Assembly (NCBI GenBank): GCA_963801065.1
Contig: CAWDDG010000009.1
Coordinates: 183,700 to 247,699, forward strand
From: CAWDDG01 sp963801065
GTDB taxonomy: Bacteria; Actinomycetota; Actinomycetes; Jiangellales; Jiangellaceae
DNA length: 64,000 bases
Reading direction: 5' to 3'
Of the stretch, positions 17,860 through 26,750 are shown in pieces. The translations under genes were made by a program, and so were the position numbers. Under the pieces are notes generated by a model. That model had not been told where the DNA came from, did not search any database, and saw only the letters and a program-made list of their open reading frames with translations. Numbering within the stretch: position 1 is the stretch's first letter; every line of letters starts with the position of its first letter.

Positions 17860-18089
17860 TCACCGCCCGTCGTTGTGCTGGCCGGGCCGAGACTCGCGTT
17901 GCTCGGCGATCCAGGCGAGCACGTCGCTCACGGTGAACTTCACATGGCGTCCTACTCGGATGCCACAGGGACCTTTGCCCTCCACGCGCCAGTCGTAGAT
18001 CGTCGTGACCGGAACGCCGAGGTACTCGGCGAGGTCTCGATGCTCAGCAGCGGATCGAGTCCGCTGGCAGGTGTCGTTGCGGTCTTCAT
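17860..18089 (-). pseudogene. Excisionase-like helix-turn-helix protein, one frameshift
   Basis: From ATG 18089 the start reads MKTATTPASGLDPLLSIE; one base is missing, and the next frame continues DLAEYLGVPVTTIYDWRVEG KGPCGIRVGRHVKFTVSDVL AWIAEQR. This is the winged MerR/excisionase (AlpA-like) DNA-binding domain found upstream of actinobacterial integrases. The gene stands between the tRNA-fMet fragment and the integrase on the same strand, the standard xis-int order. A single base insertion near 18040 would restore it. Confidence 0.7.
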
Positions 18090-18219
18090 GCACTGTAGGT
18101 GGGCAGGACATTCCGAGTGACTCCGAGGCGTCCCTGGACGTCCCATGCTCGATCTCGACGGAGGCCGCCGAACGGGCCCCTGGACCGAATGGAACATGAC
18201 CGGATCAAGTCTGGAATGC

Positions 18220-18256
18220 TTTCAGGCCCGGATCCCAAGGGGACCCGAGCCCGAAG
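18220..18256 (-). terminator. Degenerate hairpin downstream of the tRNA-fMet end
   Basis: TTCAGGCCCGGATCCC pairs imperfectly with GGGGACCCGAGCCCGAA. It is homologous to the better hairpin at 53773-53811, in the same position relative to a tRNA 3' end, so it is probably the original tRNA terminator. Confidence 0.5.
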
Positions 18257-18257
18257 T

Positions 18258-18298
18258 TGGTAGCGGGGGCAGGATTTGAACCTGCTGCGACCTCTGGA
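18258..18298 (-). other. Attachment-site-like 3' fragment of initiator tRNA (fMet)
   Basis: Minus strand: TCCAGAGGTCGCAG, then the T-arm with GGTTCAAATCCTGCCC, then CCGCTACCA. This is the part of an actinobacterial initiator tRNA from the anticodon stem to CCA. A TGC triplet is inserted between the variable region and the T-arm. No anticodon loop or D-arm lies upstream, so it is not a gene. Such 3' halves are left by site-specific integration into tRNA genes. The second copy is at 53814-53850. Confidence 0.75.
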
Positions 18299-18635
18299 AT
18301 CGCACGGGGCGGTTCCGATGCCTACCGAACCTCGCCGGAAACAGCCGAATCGCTTGTATTGGTGCGGTCTCCGCTGTCACGAACACTTCCGATCGTAACC
18401 GATCCGTACCGGCGCAGGCCGACTGAATCCGGAGGGTAATCGGAGGGCGATCAAGTCCGGCAGCGGGTCTTCGTGGACTGCATCACTCAGCGCCGACCGT
18501 GCGTCCGGATCTGCCGATGAGAGGACGCGTTGGCTGGTCCGCGGCACGGCAGGTCGGGTCGGGGGTGCTGTGGTTAAGCCGTCCCAGCCGCAGCAGGCGA
18601 GGAGCATGAGCGCTCCGCGACGGGCGTGGCAACGG
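18299..18635. other. Intergenic stretch with first copy of the recurring motif
   Basis: CCGGATCTGCCGATG at 18505-18519 matches the motif described in the findings and is enclosed by GCGTCC (18501-18506) and GGACGC (18523-18528), an inverted repeat. No gene is seen. Confidence 0.45.
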
Positions 18636-19085
18636 TCAGGAAGTCGCCGACTTCACCAGCTCGACGACCTTCCTCTCCACCGCGGGGCTCCACTTCGTGA
18701 GCGCGTACGCCACCGGCCACAGGTCGCCGTCGTCGAGGTTCGCCGGGTCCTGGAAGCCCAGGGTCGAGTACCGGTAGTTGAACTTGCCCGCGTCCTGGAA
18801 GAAGACGACGACTTTGCCGTCCGCGTTCTCGTAGGCGGGCATTCCGTACCAGGTCTTCGACGACAACTCGGGGGCCGTCGAGGTCACGGTCACATGCACG
18901 CGCTCGGCGAGCGCGCGATCCTCCGGCGCCATCCCCGCGATGCTGTCGAGGACCGCCTGCAGGCCGTCGGCCTTCTTGGCGCCTTGCTTGCCTTCGGTGC
19001 GCAGCTCGGCGGCGCGCACCTTTATCGCGGCACGCTCCTCGGCGCTGAAGCCGTCGGACTCTGTCATGGCATTCTTCGCGGGCAT
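18636..19085 (-). CDS. DUF1801 (YdhG-like) domain protein
   Basis: 149 aa from ATG 19085, with AAGGAAGG upstream. The body DRALAERVHVTVTSTAPELS SKTWYGMPAYENADGKVVVF FQDAGKF is the DUF1801 fold, in which a helix with a W(Y/K)GMPAY turn leads into strands. The family is related to the SCP2/YdhG-like small proteins of unknown biochemical role, sometimes linked to iron or stress. It stands alone, with the recurring motif on both sides (18505 and 19242), consistent with a single-gene cassette. Confidence 0.8.
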   Translation of the reverse strand: MPAKNAMTESDGFSAEERAAIKVRAAELRTEGKQGAKKADGLQAVLDSIAGMAPEDRALAERVHVTVTSTAPELSSKTWYGMPAYENADGKVVVFFQDAGKFNYRYSTLGFQDPANLDDGDLWPVAYALTKWSPAVERKVVELVKSATS

Positions 19086-19241
19086 TCTCGGGCCTTCCTT
19101 CCTGACGCTCAGGGCTCGGCGTCATGCCGGGTCCTCCGTCGAAAGGCTAAGCCCGACCACACCGTGGCGCTTCTCGATTCCTGATCGGATCGAAGTGCCC
19201 AGCAGAGACGCTCAAGTACGGCCCCTTCACTCACGGACAAT

Positions 19242-19284
19242 CCGGATCTGCCGCTGTTCGCGCGGTCATGCCGAGATGCGGATG
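19242..19284. repeat. Recurring motif pair in inverted arrangement
   Basis: CCGGATCTGCCGCTG (19242-19256) and, inverted, CGAGATGCGGATG (19272-19284) enclose a 15-base centre. The left end of the 1.39-kb duplication (19268) lies inside this structure. Confidence 0.45.
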
Positions 19285-20653
19285 TTGCAGTCTGTCGCTA
19301 CTGCTCCGGCCGCCAGGCGTCACGTGAGACGTACTGAAGCGGCACTTCCCGTACACCCCGATCGGCGCAAAGATCTGAACTCGTGGCGGTGCGCGCTGAG
19401 ATCCGGCAGGTGTCAGCGCTCAGGAAGCGCCAGCCGTGCGGTGACGACCCAAGGATGGCGGCTGTGAAATGAGCGGCAAGGTAGTCGTGAACAGGTGTAT
19501 GTCGCTTGACGGCTTCATCGCGGGTCCCGGCCACTCGATGGACTGGGGCGGTGGTCGCGCTCTCGCCGACTTCGTGGCACCGGACGATTTCGCGGAGGTC
19601 GCCGCGGCCACCGGCGCCATGCTCGTCGGCCGACGGACCTGGGAGGTAGGCGACCGGATGGAGGCCGAGGAGCCGGGCAGCACCGACTACCCCTTCTCCG
19701 GACCGATGTTCCTCCTCACCCATAGACCGCTGGAGCCGCCGGACCCGGAGGTCACAATCCTCTCCGGCGAGATCGGGGAAGCGGTCGCCACCGCACTGGA
19801 CGCTGCGGGCGGCAAGAACCTCGAAATCCTCGGCGCCGACGTGGCCAGCCAGTGCCTGCAGCGGGGGCTCGTCGACGAGATCCTGGTGTATCTGCTGCCG
19901 GTGCTGCTCGGCGACGGCATCCGCTTCTCGTCCCCGGGCCTTGCGAGGACAGACCTGGAACCGCTCAGCAGCACGCGCTCGGGCGACGCGACCCTCCTCC
20001 GCTTCCGCGTTCGCAAGCAGTCTGACCAGACCGACGGATAGCGCCGGATCACCCGGGCTGGCGACAGGTGACCGATTGGATGCGTCATTCCTCGACGTTG
20101 CGGCCCTCACGCATCTGCCGCGATCAGGGTGCAAGCCTCCAGCTCTCTCCTGTCGTCTGGCCCCGGGGAACGGACGGGCGCAACTCGGTTGTCCCGCGCC
20201 CCTCGTGACACGGCAACATGGCAGACATGTCCTTGCCCACTCCCACGCTGCACACCGCTCGCCTGCGGTTGCGCCCCTTCACCAGCGCGGACGCGGACGC
20301 TCTCTTCGCGCTGCACAGCAGCGCCTACGTGCTGCGCTACTGGGACGCACCGCCCTGGAGCGAGCGTGCGCGCGCCGAGCGGTTCATCGCGGCATGTCGG
20401 CAGTTGGCGGACGAAGGCAGCGGGGCACGGCTGGCCATGGACCGTGTCTCCGACGAGACGTTCCTCGGCTGGTGCAGTCTGACCCGGTGGAACCCGGACC
20501 ACCGCAGCGCGTCGTTGGGCTACTGCCTCGACGATGCGGCGTGGGGCTGCGGCTACGCGACGGAGGCCGCGCGTGCCTTGCTGCAGTGGGCATTCGACAC
20601 GCTGGACCTGAATCGAGTCCAGGCCGAGGCCGATACTCGCAATGCGGCGTCGG
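19268..20653. repeat. 1.39-kb duplication, copy 1 (DHFR-like + truncated GNAT)
   Basis: Nearly identical to 45012-46398, with a handful of substitutions and single-base indels. The left border lies at CATGCCGAGATGCGGATG, a copy of the recurring motif. The right border is inside the GNAT gene, where copy 1 switches to unrelated sequence after GCGGCGTCGG. Confidence 0.85.
19470..20041 (+). CDS. Dihydrofolate-reductase-like protein (RibD C-terminal family)
   Basis: 190 aa, MSGKVVVNRCMSLDGFIAGP GHSMDWGGG, the NADPH-binding start of the RibD-C/DHFR-like family. AMLVGRRTWEVGDRM and GPMFLLTHRPLEPP follow, then LEILGADVASQCLQRGLVDE ILVYLLPVLLGDGIRFS, all in family order. The biological substrate of these stand-alone proteins is unknown; they are reductase-like and common in actinobacterial accessory DNA. 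The second copy at 45214 differs at very few residues (for example L/V in ILVY(L/V)LP). Upstream about 200 bases are also duplicated. Confidence 0.85.
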
Positions 20654-20685
20654 GCTCGCGTTCCACACGGATCAACCGCACTTGA
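20218..20685 (+). pseudogene. GNAT acetyltransferase, C-terminally truncated
   Basis: Starts MADMSLPTPTLHTARLRLRP FTSADADALFALHSSAYVLR and follows the RimJ/RimL-type fold through AAWGCGYATEAARALLQWAF. After TRNAAS it turns into GSRSTRINRT and stops, whereas the intact copy at 45963 continues ACVLEKLGFMREGTLREDCV to the end. The last strand and helix of the acetyl-CoA-binding fold are lost. The new sequence leads straight into the next gene's ribosome site, so a deletion joined the two cassettes. Confidence 0.8.
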
Positions 20686-20695
20686 GGAGAACGAC

Positions 20696-21277
20696 ATGAC
20701 CGCGACCTACACCTTCGACGTCTTTTCCAGCCTCGACGGCTACGGGTCCGTCGGTCCCGGCGCCAACTGGGGCGGCTACTGGGGGAAGCAAGGCCCCGAG
20801 TTGCTCGACCACCGCCTTGCCTTGTACGGCGCGGAGCAGCGGATGGTCTTCGGGGCCAACACCTATCGGGCATTCGCGCGGATGCTGGCCTCGAGCACCG
20901 AGGGGTCCGAAGTGCGTGACCCATGGGTCACCCGGATGAGGAGCCTGCCGGCAACGGTGGTGTCGACGACGCTGGAAGGCCCCCTCGACTGGCCGGACGC
21001 GACCGTCGTCAGCGGTGACGCTGTCGACGTCGTCGCCCGGCTCAAGGAGGAGTCCGAGGTGCCGTTGCGCTCGCACGGCAGCCTGTCGTTGAACCGGGCG
21101 CTGATGGCCGCCGGCCTCGTCGACCGCGTGCAGGTCACGCTCTTCCCCGTCATCACCGGTCAGACCGGGCTGGACCCGATCTTCCAAGGTGCGGCCGACT
21201 TCGACCTGGAGCTGGTCGAGACCCGGACGCTCGACGGTCACATCCAAGAGCTCATCTACCGACCAACCCTCCATTGA
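20696..21277 (+). CDS. Dihydrofolate-reductase-like protein (RibD C-terminal family), second type
   Basis: 193 aa from ATG 20696 with GAGGAG 6 bases upstream: MTATYTFDVFSSLDGYGSVG PGANWGG. SSLDGY is the family's opening motif; RMVFGANTYRAFARML and VPLRSHGSLSLNRALMAAGL VDRVQVTLFPVITGQTG follow. It belongs to a branch clearly different from the 19470 protein, so the two neighbours are not recent duplicates. It probably reduces a small heterocycle with NADPH; the substrate is unknown. Confidence 0.85.
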   Translation: MTATYTFDVFSSLDGYGSVGPGANWGGYWGKQGPELLDHRLALYGAEQRMVFGANTYRAFARMLASSTEGSEVRDPWVTRMRSLPATVVSTTLEGPLDWPDATVVSGDAVDVVARLKEESEVPLRSHGSLSLNRALMAAGLVDRVQVTLFPVITGQTGLDPIFQGAADFDLELVETRTLDGHIQELIYRPTLH

Positions 21278-21417
21278 CCTGTCCGGATCCGAAGCGGATC
21301 CGTCGGGGTGACGGGACGCTGCCAGAGACGCCGGTGAATGGAAGTTAGCCGCCTTTCGAACGGATCCACGACCCCTCGGAACCATCCGCTCGTCGGCAAG
21401 AGAGCTGATTTCGGGGA

Positions 21418-22343
21418 TTAGGTGCCGGAGGCCATGTACGCGGCGAGGATGTAGTTGGGGTGCCGGTCAAGGTTCTTCCGGGCCCGGTCGTAGCGCATGG
21501 TGGTGCGCGGGTCGGCGTGCCGGGCGGCGATCTGCACGTCGCGCAGGTCGACGCCGGCGTCCAACATGGTCGTCACGAAGGTATGCCTGAGCATGTGCGG
21601 GTGCATTCGCAGCAAGCGGACACCAGCTGCTGCGGCGAGGCTGCGCAACCGGCGGGTGGCGGCGTGGCGATCCATCCGGGCGTCGCGACCGTTGAGCAGG
21701 ATCGGACCAACGACGCGACTGCCGACGGCGCGGTCGACGGCGCGTCCGACCGCAGGCGGCAGCGGGACGAGCACGATTCTCATGCCTTGCCGACCACTGG
21801 CAGTACCCGGTGGCCGTGCTCCTCGCCGAGGTCGGCGATGTCGGTGCCGGTGGCTTCGAAGATGCGCAGCCCGAGTAGGCCGAGCATCGCCACGAGGGTG
21901 AAGTCGAACTGATTGGCGGACTCCTGGGCGGCGGTGAGCATCGCCTCGAACTGCAGATGCGTCAGGCCGAGCGTTGGCGACTCCGCGGCACGGTGGGTCG
22001 GCGGACGTACTCCGCCGGGGAGTGCTCCAGCACCCGTCGATGACGCAGGTCCGGTAGAAGCCTGCCAGCACCGAGGTCCGCCGGGACACCGTGGACGGCT
22101 TGTAACGGCGAGTCTCCTGCATCACATCCACCGCACGTACAGTTCCAGCTGACTTCTCAGGGCACTGAGCGGGTCGATGTCCCGCTCGGCGCACCAACCG
22201 CGGTAGGCACGCAAATCGGAGTTCGTGTGCTCACGGGCTAGGCACTTGAATCGGGCCAGGTGCGCCGCAACCGCCATGGGCAGCCGCGGGTAAACAGCAA
22301 GAGGCGCTTCGCCGACGCCGGCGGGCACGGTGAGAGAGGTCAT
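21418..22343 (-). pseudogene. Tyrosine recombinase copy (a), several frameshifts
   Basis: Pieces in different frames add up to a roughly 300-aa integrase. From 22343 come AVAAHLARFKCLAREHTNSD LRAYRGWCAERDIDPL, then ETRRYKPSTVSRRTSVLAGF YRTCVIDG, LGLLGLRIFEATGTDIADLG, and an intact end: MHPHMLRHTFVTTMLDAGVD, VQIAARHADPRTTMRYDRAR, NYILAAYMASGT. The catalytic HxxR, H and Tyr are all present in the last frame. Unlike copies b-d, the LGLLGLR codons are intact here and the lesions lie elsewhere. Confidence 0.8.
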
Positions 22344-22675
22344 GGCACACGGTGCGCTCCACACCCCGCAAACTTCCCTCGCGCGCCAGCGAGCGGACCG
22401 AGCACCCACGCGGCAAGGTCGGGCGTATGCGGTAGTCGACCGATCCGTTGTTGACCTGAATCGGCGAAGGTTCTGGATCGACCGAGGGCTCGGTGGTCAG
22501 ACCGGCGTGGACGGGTCGCGTGTTGAGGCTGACAGCTGGCGGATTCGCGCCGATGTGTGAGACGTGCTGCGTGAGATTCGTGACGGGTGTCCGGACTGAG
22601 CCGGTGGGTTCGACGTCTCTGGTGAACGGGTACGAACGGACGCCGCCTCCGCGGCGGCCAAGCAAGGGAGCGATC
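22344..22675. other. Intergenic stretch upstream of a DHFR-like gene
   Basis: 332 bases between the divergent recombinase copy and the gene at 22676. AAGGGAGCG just before ATG 22676 is its ribosome site. No other feature is recognised. Confidence 0.4.
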
Positions 22676-23284
22676 ATGGCGAAGGTGCTGTTGGCCATAA
22701 CGATGTCGTTGGACGGCTACATCGCCGGACCGAACGACGGAGCAGAGCTGCCCCTCGGCGAGGGCGGTGAGCCGCTCTTCGAGTGGTTCTTCACCGGCGA
22801 CACCCCCAGCAAGCACTACGAGATGTTCCGGCTCTCGAAGCCCAGCGCAGAGTTCTTCGACGACGGCATCGACACCTGTGGAGCCGTCATTTCGGGCCGA
22901 CGAACCTACGACATCGCGGGGGCGTGGGACGGCAACGGGCCCGTTCCTGGGCTGCCGCTATTCGTGCTCACCCACCACGTCCCGGACGAGGTGCCCGAGA
23001 CGACAGTGCCGTACACGTTCGTCACCGATGGCATCGGGAGTGCCATTAGGCAGGCCGATGCAGTCGCGGGTGACAAGTACGTCGCCCTCACCGGCTCGCA
23101 GGCTGCGCAGCACTGCTTGAAAGCGGGGCTGCTCGATGAGATCCAGCTCTCCGTGGTGCCCTACCTGCTTGGTGGTGGCGTTCGCCTGTTCGACCACATC
23201 GGCGGACCGGTGCGACTGGAGACGCTCAACGTCCTCGATGCTCCTGGCGTGACCCACCTCAGGTACCGAATCGCCGGGCGCTAG
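22676..23284 (+). CDS. Dihydrofolate-reductase-like protein (RibD C-terminal family), third type
   Basis: 202 aa, MAKVLLAITMSLDGYIAGPN DGAELPLGEGG, with the canonical MSLDGYIAGPN NADPH-site start. TCGAVISGRRTYDIAGAW, LPLFVLTHHVP and YVALTGSQAAQHCLKAGLLD EIQLSVVPYLLGGGVRLFDH follow. This is the branch to which the worn scraps at 3190 and 14948 belong (same MAK start and GPND), and it is close to the minus-strand protein at 41702. Two recombinase copies flank the wider neighbourhood. Confidence 0.9.
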   Translation: MAKVLLAITMSLDGYIAGPNDGAELPLGEGGEPLFEWFFTGDTPSKHYEMFRLSKPSAEFFDDGIDTCGAVISGRRTYDIAGAWDGNGPVPGLPLFVLTHHVPDEVPETTVPYTFVTDGIGSAIRQADAVAGDKYVALTGSQAAQHCLKAGLLDEIQLSVVPYLLGGGVRLFDHIGGPVRLETLNVLDAPGVTHLRYRIAGR

Positions 23285-23485
23285 CGCCGATCTGCTCGGG
23301 ATCTTATGCGAGACCACACCCCCAAACCGCTGCTTCGCAAACTCGATCTAGGGGGCCACACGCGGCGTGGTCAGGGGGAGCGTACGTGGCCCGCCGTGCG
23401 GCATGTGAGTGCGGTTGTCTACGGGTGCTTCGGCCGCCAGCGGGACGTCGGTTTCCGTGCTTCTGCGAGTTGCGGATACGTGGGG

Positions 23486-24130
23486 TCAGTCGCTGATCAG
23501 TTGCCTGAACGCTCGTTGGTCGCGGATCGGGTCCAGGTCCGAATCGAGCTTTGCGTTCCCGCGAAACTCCTCGGACATATCGATCGCGCGACGGAGGTGC
23601 TCGAGCGCGTCGGTCTTTCGGCCGGTGAGGTTCTCGCAGCAGGCGAGGTTGTAGAACAACAAGGCGTACTGCGAATGAGCCTGGACCAGAACGCGTAGCC
23701 GGTCGGCGACCTCGGTGTACTCACCGGACTCGTAGAGCGGCGCGAGCGGAGCCCACAGCTCCCAGCCGCGAGGTTCGTACGCCTTTCCCGGCGTCCCTTC
23801 GATCAGCATGATCATCGTCTGTGCCTCCTCGGCGAACGCCGTTCGCTTCAGGCGCGGAGGAGCGAAGACGAGAGTCCCGGCGGGTGCGTCCACCCGGTCG
23901 CCCTCGAGCTCGAACACGGCGTGGCCTCGCAGCACGACGAAGAGCTCCTGGTCTGCGGTCGGGTCGCCCTCGTCGTGCTCGTTGATGATTAGTTCGCCCG
24001 CGGCACGGGCCGTCCAGACGGTGGCACCGAACGACGTGATGCCGAGGTGGTGCCGAACCGGCCGGTACCGACAGCGCCCGTCCACTAGCTCGTCGATCTC
24101 GTCCAGATGCGCAACGGCGTAAGCAGCCAT
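23486..24130 (-). CDS. Cupin protein with C-terminal TPR-like helical domain
   Basis: 214 aa from ATG 24130 (MAAYAVAHLDEIDELVDGRC), which matches the usual start of such proteins; ATG 24172 would add 14 residues. The cupin barrel covers about residues 40-115: DPTADQELFVVLRGHAVFEL, VDAPAGTLVFAPPRLKRTAF. The tail YTEVADRLRVLVQAHSQYAL LFYNLACCENLTGRKTDALE HLRRAID is one to two TPR-like helix pairs. The combination occurs in actinobacterial regulators or sensors of unknown ligand. It is divergent from the quinone-reductase-like gene. Confidence 0.75.
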   Translation of the reverse strand: MAAYAVAHLDEIDELVDGRCRYRPVRHHLGITSFGATVWTARAAGELIINEHDEGDPTADQELFVVLRGHAVFELEGDRVDAPAGTLVFAPPRLKRTAFAEEAQTMIMLIEGTPGKAYEPRGWELWAPLAPLYESGEYTEVADRLRVLVQAHSQYALLFYNLACCENLTGRKTDALEHLRRAIDMSEEFRGNAKLDSDLDPIRDQRAFRQLISD

Positions 24131-24500
24131 GGGACCCCACTGCTCGTCGCCATTCGCCGCGTCCGTGGTCATGCGGCGAAGGCTGCAAACCGCATCGCCC
24201 AGAAACGGCCAGGCTGAGCCAAATGATGGCCGACCGGGCATCGAAACACAGAATCCGAGCCGCCCTGGCCGGACACTCCCCACGAATCGTCAAGCTGCAC
24301 CGATTGCGCCGACGCACCGCCAAGCGCTAACGGCTGTGGCGCGTCTCAACGCCGGTGTAGCTCGGACGCTTCAGCGGCTGCCGATTCCTTTCTGCGGTGG
24401 CCAAGGTCTACATGGTCGACGGTGCGGCCCGCCGAAGAGGCCGGCCGCGATGAGGCAAGCCGAGAAAAGAGAGCTGATTGCCGTGCGCATTCCCGCCACC
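24131..24500. other. Intergenic region between divergent genes
   Basis: About 370 bases. An in-frame ATG at 24450 and a GTG at 24483 are possible earlier starts for the next gene. I see no clear operator or repeat. Confidence 0.35.
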
Positions 24501-25475
24501 ATGCGCGCCCTGCAGCAGACCTCGCTGAAGGGTCCGCAGGACATACGTTTGATCACCGACGCGCCGGTACCGAGCCCTGGCCAGGGCGGGGTCCTGATCC
24601 GGGTCGCCGCCGCCGGCGTCAATTTCGCCGACATCTCGAGGGCCCACGGCACGTTCCGGGGCGGCCCGCGGCCACCGTATCTGGCGGGTTTCGAGGCCGC
24701 CGGCGAGGTCGTGGCGGTGGGCAAGGCGGTGACCGACCCGCGACCGGGGACTCGCGTGATCGGCGTCGGATACGGGGCTTTCGCCGAGTACATGGTCCTG
24801 CCCGCAGCCGCGGCGATGCCGGTGCCGGCTGGCTGGACAGCCGAGCAGGCGCTGGGCCTGGTCGTGAACTGGCCCACCGCACTTGCCGCGCTCAAGCCGC
24901 TGGGCCACATCGCCACCGGGGAGAACGTGCTGGTCCACGCTGCGGCGGGCGCGACCGGCCAGGCCGCGGTGACGATGGCCAAGCACTACCGCGCGACGGT
25001 CATCGCCACCGCCTCGCCGAGCAAGCACGAGACAGTGCTCGCGCTGGGCGCCGACCACGTCCTGGATTCCCTCGATGGCGACCTCGCCGCCGAGGTGCTG
25101 CGGCTGACCGGTGGTGCCGGCGCCGATTTGGTGCTGGAGTCGGCGGGTGGTGCCACCTTCAACGCCAGTCTGGCCGCGGCCAAGCCGGTCACCGGCCGGG
25201 TCGTCGTCTACGGCGTGGCAGGCGGCGAAGCCTCGATCACCAACTGGGAGCTGGTGTACAAGCACCAGGTCCACATCATCGGCCTCAACATCGGCGTGCT
25301 GATCCAGGCCGCACCCCAGATCTTCGCGGGGCTCATGGGTGAGCTGTCCGCCCTCATCGCCGCGGGCGTCCTCGCCCCCGCTCGCCCCACCGCCTACGAC
25401 TTGGCCGACGGCCCAAAAGCCCTCGCGGACCTGGAAGCCAGGGCGACCGTCGGCAAACTGGCCCTGCTGCCCTGA
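24501..25475 (+). CDS. NADPH:quinone oxidoreductase-like medium-chain dehydrogenase
   Basis: About 324 aa starting MRALQQTSLKGPQDIRLITD; earlier starts at 24450 or 24483 are possible. It shows the MDR layout without structural-zinc cysteines: VRVAAAGVNFADISRAHGTF-like catalytic domain start, then the NADPH fold with ENVLVHAAAGATGQAAVTMA K and GADHVLDSLDGD. The VNFAD motif is typical of the quinone-reductase branch. It probably reduces quinones or enones with NADPH. A hairpin (25554-25572) follows. Confidence 0.85.
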   Translation: MRALQQTSLKGPQDIRLITDAPVPSPGQGGVLIRVAAAGVNFADISRAHGTFRGGPRPPYLAGFEAAGEVVAVGKAVTDPRPGTRVIGVGYGAFAEYMVLPAAAAMPVPAGWTAEQALGLVVNWPTALAALKPLGHIATGENVLVHAAAGATGQAAVTMAKHYRATVIATASPSKHETVLALGADHVLDSLDGDLAAEVLRLTGGAGADLVLESAGGATFNASLAAAKPVTGRVVVYGVAGGEASITNWELVYKHQVHIIGLNIGVLIQAAPQIFAGLMGELSALIAAGVLAPARPTAYDLADGPKALADLEARATVGKLALLP

Positions 25476-25553
25476 CAACCCGGCCACCGCCCGGATGCCC
25501 GTTGACCTGGGTTTCGATTCCTTCGCAACGGTGTCCCGGTCGTAATGGGCGAC

Positions 25554-25572
25554 GGTCCCGGCCGGCGGGACC
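25554..25572 (+). terminator. GC-rich hairpin after the quinone-reductase-like gene
   Basis: GGTCCCG (25554-25560) pairs with CGGGACC (25566-25572) around GCCGG. No T-run follows. It is a possible terminator in this high-GC setting. Confidence 0.35.
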
Positions 25573-25593
25573 GGTCCGGACAAGGAGCAGCGC

Positions 25594-25758
25594 ATGGCAA
25601 GCAGGCGATCCGCGGCAGTGGTGGAGCTGTACTGGCGGTGGTTGACGGTTCCGGCGGCGGACGTCGAGCGGACGCCGCGAGACAACCGCCTGTCGATGGA
25701 CGGTTGGGATGCCATCGCGCATCTGGCCGACTGGCCGCGGCCTAAACTCCCGGCATGA
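25594..25758 (+). CDS. Small 54-aa ORF coupled to an ECF sigma gene
   Basis: ATG 25594 follows AAGGAG and opens MASRRSAAVVELYWRWLTVP and then AADVERTPRDNRLSMDGWDA IAHLADWPRPKLPA. Its TGA overlaps the ATG of the sigma factor (ATGA at 25755), a classic translational-coupling arrangement. The sequence is not a shadow of a longer gene on either strand that I can identify. I recognise no family. It may be a leader peptide or small partner; chance cannot be excluded. Confidence 0.4.
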   Translation: MASRRSAAVVELYWRWLTVPAADVERTPRDNRLSMDGWDAIAHLADWPRPKLPA

Positions 25759-26750
25759 CGGCGCACGTGCGGGAGGCGGCGGACCAGGACCGGTTCGCTG
25801 CCGAGACCGAGCGGTTCCGCCGGGAGCTGTTGGCGCACTGTTACCGCATGGTCGGCTCGGCGCATGACGCCGAGGACCTGGTGCAGGAAACGTATCTTCG
25901 GGCGTGGCGTTCCTACGCTGGCTTCAAGGGCCGTGCGTCGATTCGGTCCTGGCTCTACAAGATCGCCACCAACGTCTGCCTGACTGCGTTGGAGCCGCGC
26001 CGGATCCGGGTGCTGCCCTCGGGCCTGACAGGTCCATACGACGGACCCGATCGCCCGCCGAGTCACGTTGCGCCGGGCGAGGTCTCGTGGCTGGAACCGT
26101 TGCCGGACCGATGGATCGCCCCGGCCGCCGACGATCCGGCCGCGGCGGTGGTCGCGCGCGAGTCGCTGCGGCTGGCGCTCATCGCGAGCCTGCAGCACCT
26201 GCCCGCCCGCCAGCGCGCGATCCTCATCCTGCGCGAGGTGCTGGCGTTCTCCGCGGCCGAAACCGCGGAAATCCTCGGCACCACTACGGCGGCGGTGAAG
26301 AGCGGTCTGCAGCGCGCCCGCGCCCGGCTGGACGAACTGGAGCCAGAGCCCGAGGAACTGCTCGAACCGACCGACCAGCGGGCGCGTGCGCTGCTCGACG
26401 GCTACATCGCGGCCTTCGAGCGCTCCGACGCCGGCCTGCTGGAACAAGTGCTGCGAACGGACGCCACGCTGGAGGCGACGCCATTCCGCGAATGGCAGGC
26501 GGGCCGGGTGAAGTGCATCCACATGCTCGACGCGTACGTGCTGGGCGCGCCGGGCGACTGGCAGATGATCGCTACTACAGCCAACGGCCAGCCCGCCGCC
26601 GTCGTGTACAACCGGGACGCGGACGGCGCGCTCCGGGCACACGGCATCGTGGTGCTGGCCCCAACCGCCACCGGTGTCTCCCGCGTGATCGAGTTCCACG
26701 ATCCGGCGCTGGTCGTCATGTTCGGCTTCCCGGACGTGCTCGCAGACTGA
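25755..26750 (+). CDS. ECF sigma factor with SnoaL-like C-terminal domain (SigJ/ECF41-like group)
   Basis: 331 aa. Region 2 is RFRRELLAHCYRMVGSAHDA EDLVQETYLRAWRSYAGFKG; region 4 is LQHLPARQRAILILREVLAF SAAETAEILGTTTAAVKSGL QRARARL. The last 120 residues form an NTF2/SnoaL-like extension (LLDGYIAAFERSDAGLLEQV) ending near the C-terminus. In this group the extension replaces a separate anti-sigma factor and modulates activity. A paralogue lies at 29311 and a fragment at 9801. Target promoters cannot be assigned. Confidence 0.9.
   Translation: MTAHVREAADQDRFAAETERFRRELLAHCYRMVGSAHDAEDLVQETYLRAWRSYAGFKGRASIRSWLYKIATNVCLTALEPRRIRVLPSGLTGPYDGPDRPPSHVAPGEVSWLEPLPDRWIAPAADDPAAAVVARESLRLALIASLQHLPARQRAILILREVLAFSAAETAEILGTTTAAVKSGLQRARARLDELEPEPEELLEPTDQRARALLDGYIAAFERSDAGLLEQVLRTDATLEATPFREWQAGRVKCIHMLDAYVLGAPGDWQMIATTANGQPAAVVYNRDADGALRAHGIVVLAPTATGVSRVIEFHDPALVVMFGFPDVLAD

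Noticed and set aside
18257..18439. Open frame beginning MVAGAGFEPAATSG on the plus strand
   Set aside because: It is the antisense translation of the tRNA-fMet 3' end; this AGAGFEPATSG peptide is a known false gene product next to tRNA attachment sites.
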